Under the pieces are notes generated by a model. The model was not told where the DNA came from, ran no database searches, and saw only the letters and a list, made by a program, of their open reading frames with translations. A stretch of DNA of 5,047 nucleotides from NCBI GenBank assembly GCA_937928665.1, contig CALFVM010000091.1, positions 1-5,047 on the forward strand, given 5' to 3'. A program made the position numbers and the translations under genes. The DNA comes from an uncultured Candidatus Methylacidiphilales bacterium. Lineage in GTDB: Bacteria; Verrucomicrobiota; Verrucomicrobiia; Methylacidiphilales; CALFVM01. Below, one piece after another: positions 1 through 5,047 of the stretch. Each line of letters starts with the position of its first letter. Within the stretch, counting starts at the first letter, position 1.

Positions 1-1402
1 TTTCAAGGACGTCTTCGCCAAACATGCGGCCACCCTTCCGGCCATCGGTGCCGATCCGCTCAACGGCTTTGGCGACATCCTGGCCAAGCTCGACAACCTG
101 CCGGAGGAAACCCGGGCGGAAATCCTCGCCGACATCGACGCCGCCTATGCCAACGGTCCTGAGCTGGCCATGGTCAACTCCGACAAAGGCATCACCAACC
201 TGCATGTGCCTAGCGATGTGATCGTGGATGCTTCCATGCCTGCCATGATCCGGGCAGGAGGGAAGATGTATGATCGCCAAGGCGCGCTGCGCGATACGCT
301 GGCCTGCATTCCCGACTCGTGCTATGCCGGAGTCTATCAAGCGGTCATCGACTTTTGCAAAGAACACGGCGCGCTGGATCCGCGCACGATCGGCTCGGTG
401 CCTAACGTCGGACTGATGGCCCAGGCGGCCGAGGAATACGGTTCCCACAACAAGACATTTCACATTCCGGCCGATGGCACCGTTCGGGTCATTGACGACA
501 AAGGCCGCGTTCTTTTCGAGCACGATGTCGAAGTCAATGACATCTGGCGTGCCTGCCAGACCAAGGATGCTGCTGTCCGCGACTGGGTTAAACTGGCGGT
601 TACCCGCGCCCGCCTTTCCGCGACGCCGGCCGTCTTCTGGCTGGACGAAAAGCGGGCCCACGACGCCCAGCTCATCGCCAAGGTGAACCGCTATCTCCAG
701 GACCACGACACCACGGGTCTGGATATCCGCATTCTTCCTCCCGCTGCCGCCTGCACCTTCAGCCTGGAGCGGATGGTACAGGGGCTCGACACCATCTCGG
801 TCACCGGCAACGTCCTGCGTGATTACCTCACCGACCTCTTCCCCATCCTGGAAGTCGGCACCAGTGCCAAAATGCTCTCCATTGTCCCCCTGATGAATGG
901 CGGCGGGTTGTTTGAAACGGGCGCGGGCGGATCGGCCCCCAAGCATGTGGAACAATTCCTTGAGGAAAACTACCTCCGCTGGGACAGCCTCGGTGAGTTC
1001 TTTGCCCTGGCTGCTTCCCTCGAACACCTGGCCCAAACCCAGAACCATCCTGCTGCCCAGGTTTTGGCCGAGACGCTTGATGCGGCCAACGGGAAGTTCC
1101 TCGAAAACGATCGCTCGCCCGGCCGCAAGCTGGGCACGATCGACAACCGCGGCAGCCATTTCTACCTGGCCCTCTACTGGGCCCAGGAATTGGCCGCTCA
1201 GACCAAAGATCCCCGCTTGCAGGCCGTCTTCGCCCCGATTGCCGAGGCACTCGGACGCGATGAAGCCAAGATCGTGGCCGAACTCAAAGCTGTTCAGGGC
1301 AAACCGGTTGATATCGGCGGTTATTACCGTCCGGATGAAGCCAAGACGGCAGCGGCGATGCGCCCCAGTCCGACTTTGAACGCCATTCTAGACGCGATTT
1401 AG
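1..1402 (+). CDS. icd: Monomeric-type NADP-dependent isocitrate dehydrogenase, C-terminal two thirds (5' end outside window)
   Basis: This enzyme oxidatively decarboxylates isocitrate to 2-oxoglutarate with NADP+ in the cytoplasmic TCA cycle. The frame is open from base 2 to the TAG at 1400-1402, giving 466 visible residues; no start lies in the window. Motifs of the roughly 740-residue monomeric IDH family are clear: DASMPAMIR, AEEYGSH, SVTGNVLRDYLTDLFP, GTSAKMLSIVPLM, GGGLFETGAGGSAPKH, LRWDSLGEF and DNRGSHFYLALYW. Against remembered Azotobacter vinelandii numbering the spacing matches exactly: Asp350 (visible residue 76), Tyr420 (146), Arg547 (273), His589 (315), Arg600 (326) and Arg649 (375). 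The last three contact the NADP 2'-phosphate region, which supports NADP use. The visible part should start near family residue 275, so the substrate Ser/Asn/Arg cluster and the catalytic Lys lie upstream. The C-terminus ends at the usual length with no frameshift. It is convergent with a second IDH. Family assignment is very secure; the state of the missing N-terminus is unknown. Confidence 0.97.
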   Translation, partial: FKDVFAKHAATLPAIGADPLNGFGDILAKLDNLPEETRAEILADIDAAYANGPELAMVNSDKGITNLHVPSDVIVDASMPAMIRAGGKMYDRQGALRDTLACIPDSCYAGVYQAVIDFCKEHGALDPRTIGSVPNVGLMAQAAEEYGSHNKTFHIPADGTVRVIDDKGRVLFEHDVEVNDIWRACQTKDAAVRDWVKLAVTRARLSATPAVFWLDEKRAHDAQLIAKVNRYLQDHDTTGLDIRILPPAAACTFSLERMVQGLDTISVTGNVLRDYLTDLFPILEVGTSAKMLSIVPLMNGGGLFETGAGGSAPKHVEQFLEENYLRWDSLGEFFALAASLEHLAQTQNHPAAQVLAETLDAANGKFLENDRSPGRKLGTIDNRGSHFYLALYWAQELAAQTKDPRLQAVFAPIAEALGRDEAKIVAELKAVQGKPVDIGGYYRPDEAKTAAAMRPSPTLNAILDAI

Positions 1403-1407
1403 CCATC

Positions 1408-1432
1408 CACCGTCCTCAGGGAGGGCATGGTG
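1408..1432. terminator. Hairpin between the convergent IDH genes, possible bidirectional terminator
   Basis: A stem of ten base pairs (one G-T pair, one 2-nt bulge AT) forms from CACCGTCCTC (1408-1417), loop AGG, then GAGGGC (1421-1426), AT, GGTG (1429-1432). It begins six bases after the stop codon of the + strand IDH and lies in the 69-bp gap shared by two converging genes, where a terminator is expected. No T-tract follows on either strand, so it is not a classical intrinsic terminator. It may slow polymerase, protect 3' ends, or be chance in GC-rich DNA. Confidence 0.35.
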
Positions 1433-1471
1433 ACATCGGATATCTCCATGACCTCCCCGTGGGGTCTAACT

Positions 1472-2917
1472 TCAATCTTCGCCCTGGGCCTTGGTGAAGC
1501 CGGCGGTGCCGTCGAATTCTTCCAGCTTCTCAATGTGCATCCAGCGCCACCCGGCTTTCTCAATTTCCGTCAGGAACGCGGCCAGCTTTTCCGGACCCGG
1601 CAGCGTCCCGTCAACTGCCAGGAAGCGGCATCGCCACTGATCCACACAGTCGGTCTCCGCACCTTTCGACGGATAAACCTGAGTGCCCCGGTTGGAAATC
1701 ATCTTCAGCTTCAAGCCTCCCACCGAGGCATGATCTTCCAAAAACCGGCCCAAGACCTCGGAGGACGTATCCGCCTCCACAAAAATGTCGCAGCCCAGAG
1801 TGCGGCGCACCTTCGGCCGGACGCGCACTGGTGACTTGGAAAAGTTAGGCAATTTTAGCGGCGTGGAGACCCGCGCCTCCAGGCGGCTGGGTTTCTTTCC
1901 GAAGTTGGCGATCACCGCGTCGGCAAACGCTGTTGTGCCCGCCGGTTCTTTCACGCCGGGCACATCGCGCGGAACCGTCTTACCCTCTTCCAGCGTGGCC
2001 AGCACCGCGTTCTCCACTTTCAGAGCCGCTTCCATTTCGCCCAAGTGTCGGAGCATCAACACCCCGGACAACAGCACCGCCGTCGGATTGGCCACATCCT
2101 TGCCCGCATATTTCGGTGCCGAGCCGTGCACCGCCTCGAAGATGGCGATGCCTTCCCCGATATTGGCTGACGGAGCGAAACCGAGTCCCCCGATCAGACC
2201 GGAACCCAGGTCGCTGATGATATCGCCATTCATGTTCGTCGTAATGATGACCTCGAACTGTTCGGGTTTCTTGGCCAACTGATGGGCGCAATTGTCAATG
2301 ATGATGTGCTCGGCCCGCAGATCGGGATAGTCCTTGGCAATTTCCTCAAAGGTCCGTTTCATCAACCCCTCGGTCATCTTCATGATGTTGGCCTTGGTGG
2401 CGCAGTGAACGGACCGGCGACCTTCCGCCCGGGCCAGCTCAAAGCCCAGCCGGATGATCTTCTCGCACCCTTTCCGGGAGATCAGTTTCAGGCACTGGGC
2501 CACTCCCGGCGTCTGCATGTGCTCAATGCCTGCATACAGGTCCTCGACGTTCTCGCGGACGACAACAAAGTCCAGGCCCCGCCCCGAAAAGGGCGTGGTC
2601 ACGCCGGGGAACTCCTTGACCGGACGGATATTGCCGTAGGTTTCAAACAACTTTCTCAACGTGACATTGGCCGACTTTTCCCCAAAGCCGACCGGGGTTT
2701 CCAACGGGCCTTTGAGCACCAGGCGGGTCCGGGCGATGGATTCGATGGTGTCCTTTGGCACACCGGAAGGGACACCGGCTTTGAACATCGAGGCACCCGC
2801 GTGGGTTACCTCCCAATCAAAGGCAACGCCGGTGGCGTCCAGGATGCGGCGGGTGGCTTCGACGACTTCGGGACCGATGCCGTCTCCGGGGATCAGGGTG
2901 GCGGGGTATTGTTTCAT
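1472..2917 (-). CDS. icd: NADP-dependent isocitrate dehydrogenase, homodimeric family with extra C-terminal domain
   Basis: This complete 481-residue enzyme should run the same isocitrate to 2-oxoglutarate reaction as its neighbour, as a homodimer. Residues 1-340 form the isocitrate/isopropylmalate dehydrogenase fold, opening with LIPGDGIGPEV. Against E. coli IDH the substrate residues are present: Ser82, Asn84 and Arg88 in KSANVTLRK, Arg98, Arg121 and Tyr128 in RENVEDLYAG, Lys175 in KANIMK, Asp208, and metal ligands Asp232 and Asp236 in GDIISD. HGSAPKYAG carries Lys269-Tyr270, the pair matching E. coli Lys344-Tyr345 that marks NADP rather than NAD use. Residues about 372-481 are an additional domain (LKLKMISNRGTQVYP, then DQWRCRF) known from Thermus and Rickettsia-type IDHs of about 480-500 residues; isopropylmalate dehydrogenases lack it. 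The ATG start has AGGAG six bases upstream and precedes the LIPGDGIGPE motif at the normal distance. The gene is divergent from the LysR gene and convergent with the monomeric IDH. No defects were seen. Confidence 0.96.
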   Translation of the reverse strand: MKQYPATLIPGDGIGPEVVEATRRILDATGVAFDWEVTHAGASMFKAGVPSGVPKDTIESIARTRLVLKGPLETPVGFGEKSANVTLRKLFETYGNIRPVKEFPGVTTPFSGRGLDFVVVRENVEDLYAGIEHMQTPGVAQCLKLISRKGCEKIIRLGFELARAEGRRSVHCATKANIMKMTEGLMKRTFEEIAKDYPDLRAEHIIIDNCAHQLAKKPEQFEVIITTNMNGDIISDLGSGLIGGLGFAPSANIGEGIAIFEAVHGSAPKYAGKDVANPTAVLLSGVLMLRHLGEMEAALKVENAVLATLEEGKTVPRDVPGVKEPAGTTAFADAVIANFGKKPSRLEARVSTPLKLPNFSKSPVRVRPKVRRTLGCDIFVEADTSSEVLGRFLEDHASVGGLKLKMISNRGTQVYPSKGAETDCVDQWRCRFLAVDGTLPGPEKLAAFLTEIEKAGWRWMHIEKLEEFDGTAGFTKAQGED

Positions 2918-2923
2918 CTCAGA

Positions 2924-2928
2924 CTCCT
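2924..2928 (-). promoter_or_regulatory. Ribosome binding site of the dimeric-type IDH
   Basis: AGGAG on the minus strand, six bases before the ATG at 2917-2915. The spacing is near ideal and fixes the start codon. Confidence 0.85.
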
Positions 2929-2938
2929 GTTAAGGTTT

Positions 2939-2951
2939 GCCAGATACTGGC
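2939..2951. promoter_or_regulatory. 13-bp palindrome in the leader of the dimeric-type IDH
   Basis: GCCAG-ATA-CTGGC is a perfect 5-bp inverted repeat with a 3-base centre. It lies 11 bases upstream of the AGGAG site, between it and the larger inverted repeat at 2964-2982. It could be a protein-binding half of the control region or a small leader hairpin in the IDH mRNA. Arms this short can occur by chance, so function is only inferred from position. Confidence 0.35.
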
Positions 2952-2963
2952 GGCTTCACCTCG

Positions 2964-2982
2964 ATTCATCAAATAGATGAAT
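2964..2982. promoter_or_regulatory. Inverted repeat in divergent intergenic region, candidate LysR-family operator
   Basis: ATTCATC-AAATA-GATGAAT is a perfect inverted repeat with 7-bp arms and a 5-base centre. It is AT-rich in an otherwise GC-rich region and sits roughly midway between the divergent IDH and LysR genes. LysR-type regulators usually bind dyads containing T-N11-A in exactly this setting, and two off-centre T-N11-A pairs occur here (2965/2977 and 2969/2981), although the fully symmetric pair is C-N11-G. An ATGAT at 2988-2992 repeats the arm's ATGAA and might be a secondary site. The motif is directly visible; binding by the neighbouring regulator is inferred. Confidence 0.55.
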
Positions 2983-3008
2983 TGCAAATGATCGTTCGTT
3001 TTTATAGA
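2982..3008 (+). promoter_or_regulatory. Possible promoter of the LysR-family gene (leaderless)
   Basis: TTGCAA at 2982-2987 resembles a -35 box and TATAGA at 3003-3008 a -10 box, with a 15-base spacer that is shorter than the usual 17. A start about seven bases after the -10 box would fall at or next to the GTG codon at 3016, so the transcript would have almost no leader. This agrees with the absence of a Shine-Dalgarno sequence. The -35 box touches the right end of the inverted repeat at 2964-2982, a position suited to autoregulation. Confidence 0.4.
3001..3006 (-). promoter_or_regulatory. Possible -10 element of the dimeric-type IDH promoter
   Basis: TATAAA reads on the minus strand and overlaps the + strand TATAGA, so the two divergent -10 elements would be back to back. 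No convincing -35 box was found; the best at 17-base spacing, TGGTGA at 3029-3024, lies inside the LysR gene and is weak, so an activator may be needed. Transcription from here would give an IDH leader of about 75 bases containing both palindromes. Confidence 0.3.
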
Positions 3009-3015
3009 ACACACT

Positions 3016-3879
3016 GTGAACTATCACCACCTGCGCTATTTCCATGAAGTCTGCCGGGCTGGCGGTCTGAAGCGTGCGGCTGAGCGGCTGCGGGTCGCTC
3101 CCTCTGCGGTCAGCGTGCAGGTCAAGGCCCTGGAGGACAGTCTCGGCACCGCTCTCTTTGAGCGGACGCAAAAAAAACTGGAACTGACGGAAGCGGGACG
3201 GATCGCGCTGGCCCATGCCGAGGTGATCTTCCGGACCGGCGACGAACTTGCCGACACTTTGCGACACCGCGCCCTGCAACGCGCGGTGTTGCGGGTGGGA
3301 GCGGTAGCGACGCTCTCACGCAATTTCCAGGTGGGCTTTCTCCGGCCGGTTTTACATCATCCCGACGCGGAAGTGGTGGTGAGGACGGGAAGTTTGCGGG
3401 AGTTGCTCGGTCAGTTGCGCGCCCATGCGCTCGACCTGATCCTAACGAACGAAGCGGTGCCTCGGGATGCGGAGACCCCTTGGTTCAGCCGTCTGGTGGA
3501 TGAGCAAGAAGTCTGCCTGGTTGCCCCCGGCTCCCGGCGCTGGCGTCGCCGGTTTTGTTTTCCCAAAGATTTGGAGGGGCGCCGGATGGTGCTGCCTACC
3601 GTAGAGAACAACCTCCGGGGGGCATTCGACGCGATGTTGGAACGGGCGGGTGTGCGGCCGGTGGTGGTGGCCGAGGTAGAAGACATGGCCATGCTCCGCC
3701 TGGTGGCCCGGGAAAGCGACGCCCTCGCCCTGGTGCCACGGGTCGTGGTGGCCGATGAATTGAAGGCCCGTGCCCTCGTCGAAGTGTTCCGCGTGCCGGA
3801 ACTGCGGGAAACATTCTACGCCATCACCCCAAGTCGGAAGTATCCCAACCCACTCCTCCAGATGTTGCTTGGGCGGTAA
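3016..3879 (+). CDS. LysR-family transcriptional regulator, NhaR-like branch
   Basis: This is a complete 287-residue cytoplasmic DNA-binding regulator of normal LysR length. Residues 1-60 form the winged helix-turn-helix: MNYHHLRYFHEV, then KRAAERLRVAPSAVSVQVKA with the recognition helix around APSAVSVQVKALE, and LFERTQKKLELTEAG as the wing. The NYHHLxYF opening and the VGAVATLSR and LDLILTNE segments resemble E. coli NhaR, the Na+-responsive activator of nhaA, more than typical LysR proteins. From about residue 90 the effector-binding domain follows, with two alpha/beta lobes. The start is GTG; an in-frame TGA at 2989-2991 and no other start codon between them leave it as the only good choice. 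No Shine-Dalgarno is visible and a TATAGA box lies seven bases upstream, so translation may be leaderless. It diverges from the dimeric-type IDH, making that gene and itself the likely targets. The effector is unknown; no Na+/H+ antiporter gene is in the window, so the name nhaR is not given. Confidence 0.93.
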   Translation: MNYHHLRYFHEVCRAGGLKRAAERLRVAPSAVSVQVKALEDSLGTALFERTQKKLELTEAGRIALAHAEVIFRTGDELADTLRHRALQRAVLRVGAVATLSRNFQVGFLRPVLHHPDAEVVVRTGSLRELLGQLRAHALDLILTNEAVPRDAETPWFSRLVDEQEVCLVAPGSRRWRRRFCFPKDLEGRRMVLPTVENNLRGAFDAMLERAGVRPVVVAEVEDMAMLRLVARESDALALVPRVVVADELKARALVEVFRVPELRETFYAITPSRKYPNPLLQMLLGR

Positions 3880-3886
3880 ACCTCCC
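3871..3886 (+). terminator. Weak hairpin overlapping the stop codon of the LysR-family gene
   Basis: GGGCGG-TAAA-CCTCCC folds into a stem of five G-C pairs with one C/T mismatch, and is followed by GTTT. It includes the TAA stop and occupies the 25-bp gap before the convergent transporter gene. The T-run is only three bases, so it is a weak terminator candidate. Confidence 0.3.
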
Positions 3887-3904
3887 GTTTCCCGAATCCT
3901 TCAC

Positions 3905-5047
3905 CTATCCCCAGCCAGCACTCAGGGCGGAAACCGCTGCCGCCAGCAGAATCCCGCCCAACACAACCAATGCCGCGCCGCTGGCCAGATCCAGTCCGGC
4001 GGCGGCACGGGCCGCCCCGGCCCGCTTCGCCGCGAGTGCCATTGCGGTCGAGGCAAACCCCGAGGCCAGCAGAGCCACAGCCATCAGACAGGTGGCCATC
4101 CCGGCTGCCAGTGCCATCACCAGCACCACCCCCAGCCCCGGTGCGTTGAAACTCAAACAGAAAAGAAAAACCAGCACCGTCGCCGGGCACGGAATCACTC
4201 CGATCGCCGCGACAATCGGCCAGGAACCCCGCGCCTGACCCGGCCGGGTCTCCGACCTCGGTCGCACCAGCCGCTTCCAGGCCAGTCCCCCCAGCACCAA
4301 GCCCAGCCCCAGAATCATCGCCGCACTGATCAACTGCGTCCAGCGCGTCGCCTCCGGCAAAAATCCCTGCACTGCCTCGTCCAACACTCCATGAACAATC
4401 CAGACCAGCACCATCCCCGAACCCGCATGGAGAAACGCCGTCGCCGCCCCCACCCCGCAGGCCCGCCAATGACCCGCCCGCTCCCCGGCAAAGTAGGCCG
4501 CCAATGCCGCCTTCCCGTGACCCGGCCCCGCCGCATGAATCAACCCGTAAAGAAAACAGGCCGCCACCATCCACAAATACGGCGTCATCCGCCCTTCCTC
4601 CTGCGCCTGTAACCGGAGATCCGCCATCCATTCCCGGACCGCCTGTTGCTGAAAGTTCACCCATCGCATCCAACCCGCCCACCCCCCCGAACTTTCCACT
4701 TTCGCAAAGACCACCCCCGTCGCTGGACCCGGCGGTGATTCCATTTCTCCGGTCGGCACTGACGGCGATACTGAATCCATGCCCAACTCAGTCTCGGCCC
4801 CCTCCTCCCAAGTCGGCAACGCCAACCCCGGCACCTCCACCGCTCCTCCCACCTCCCCAGGCCCCATCACCCGGCCACCGTTCGGTGCCGGTCGCAACTC
4901 CACCCGCAGCTCCACCGGATGCAGTTGCCCATAATAAAACGTCACCTCCCGATTGATGCGCGGCTCCCATCTCAACTCCACCTCCGGCACCCCTTCCACC
5001 GTCACCGCCGCCGCCCCGGGCTCGAAGTTATGAAAATACTCCGGATC
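3905..5047 (-). CDS. NicO/RcnA-type nickel/cobalt transporter with N-terminal soluble domain (5' end outside window)
   Basis: This is probably an inner-membrane nickel/cobalt permease. The frame is open from the right edge to the TAG at 3907-3905, giving 380 visible residues, and no start can be assigned: a GTG at 5005 is in frame but the reading frame continues upstream as DPEYFHNFEPGAAA. Residues 1-55 look like the end of a soluble DUF1007-type domain often paired with NicO permeases (from memory, DPxYF then VxxEG). Residues about 55-130 are a Pro/Gly/Glu-rich linker. FQQQAVREWMADLRLQAQ leads into the NicO domain, with HAAGPGHGK at 171-179 and GVIPCPATVLVFLF at 283-296, the two family signatures. 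Six hydrophobic segments lie near 157-175, 198-222, 239-257, 276-298, 305-328 and 356-375. The loop after the third segment is basic and lacks the His-rich stretch of E. coli RcnA. Metal and direction (uptake or efflux) cannot be told. It is convergent with the LysR gene, 25 bp apart. Confidence 0.85.
   Translation of the reverse strand, partial: DPEYFHNFEPGAAAVTVEGVPEVELRWEPRINREVTFYYGQLHPVELRVELRPAPNGGRVMGPGEVGGAVEVPGLALPTWEEGAETELGMDSVSPSVPTGEMESPPGPATGVVFAKVESSGGWAGWMRWVNFQQQAVREWMADLRLQAQEEGRMTPYLWMVAACFLYGLIHAAGPGHGKAALAAYFAGERAGHWRACGVGAATAFLHAGSGMVLVWIVHGVLDEAVQGFLPEATRWTQLISAAMILGLGLVLGGLAWKRLVRPRSETRPGQARGSWPIVAAIGVIPCPATVLVFLFCLSFNAPGLGVVLVMALAAGMATCLMAVALLASGFASTAMALAAKRAGAARAAAGLDLASGAALVVLGGILLAAAVSALSAGWG

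Noticed and set aside
828..1250. 140-codon minus-strand frame and a 160-codon + strand frame (897-1379) inside the monomeric IDH
   Set aside because: Both are Arg/Pro/Ser-rich shadows within a conserved coding region.
1451..1467. CCCC-GT-GGGG inverted repeat near the end of the dimeric-type IDH, considered as a terminator
   Set aside because: The loop would be two bases, or the stem three pairs with mismatches beyond, and there is no T-run.
1427..1834. 135-codon + strand open frame after the monomeric IDH
   Set aside because: It lies almost wholly opposite the 3' part of the dimeric-type IDH, and its product has no family signature.
1472..2917. Alternative call of isopropylmalate or NAD-type isocitrate dehydrogenase for the minus-strand enzyme
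   Set aside because: The Ser-Asn-Arg substrate motif, the Lys-Tyr cofactor pair in HGSAPKYAG and the C-terminal extra domain all point to NADP-dependent IDH.
2282..2980. 232-codon open frame on the + strand opposite the dimeric-type IDH, running into the divergent intergenic region
   Set aside because: It is antisense to a certain IDH coding region, its protein resembles no family I know, and GC-rich genes commonly leave long open antisense frames.
3016..3879. Naming the LysR gene nhaR and assuming Na+ response
   Set aside because: Only subfamily resemblance is visible. No nhaA-type antiporter gene is present and the divergent neighbour is an IDH.
3770..4612. 280-codon + strand open frame overlapping the end of the LysR gene and the NicO gene
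   Set aside because: The product is a Pro/Arg/Gln/His-rich low-complexity string with no domain, typical of a GC-rich shadow of the NicO gene on the other strand.
3816..4682. 288-codon minus-strand open frame in another frame of the NicO region
   Set aside because: Its Gly/Asp/Ala-rich product has no recognisable motif, while the overlapping frame encodes clear NicO signatures and membrane helices.

Overview
The window is GC-rich bacterial chromosome, densely coding, with four genes: two complete and one running off each edge. No RNA gene, mobile element, CRISPR array or long repeat was seen. The lineage cannot be fixed from this sequence. The gene set suggests a Gram-negative bacterium, because a periplasmic-type domain is fused to a NicO metal permease. 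A PVC-type lineage such as Verrucomicrobiota would fit, but that is only a guess.

Layout: (1) bases 1-1402, + strand, hold the C-terminal two thirds of a monomeric-type NADP-dependent isocitrate dehydrogenase (IDH). (2) Bases 1472-2917, - strand, hold a complete second IDH of the homodimeric beta-decarboxylating family, with the extra C-terminal domain known from Thermus and Rickettsia enzymes. The two genes point tail to tail across a 69-bp gap that contains one hairpin. (3) Bases 2918-3015 are a 98-bp divergent intergenic region with a perfect 7-bp-arm inverted repeat, a smaller palindrome, back-to-back TATA-like -10 elements and a good Shine-Dalgarno site for the second IDH. (4) Bases 3016-3879, + strand, hold a LysR-family regulator of the NhaR-like branch, starting at GTG without a visible ribosome binding site. 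(5) Bases 3905-5047, - strand, hold the 3' part of a NicO/RcnA-type nickel/cobalt transporter with an N-terminal soluble domain, cut by the right edge.

Both IDHs catalyse the same TCA-cycle step (isocitrate + NADP+ to 2-oxoglutarate + CO2 + NADPH) with very different protein architectures, and both keep NADP-type cofactor residues. Their adjacency suggests differential use of isozymes. The LysR gene is divergent from the dimeric-type IDH and shares its control region, so it is the obvious candidate regulator of that gene and of itself. The metal transporter is convergent with the LysR gene and has no evident functional tie to the IDHs. I see no clearly new multi-gene system here. The most noteworthy points are the isozyme pair, its divergent regulator with a candidate operator, and the domain-fused NicO protein.
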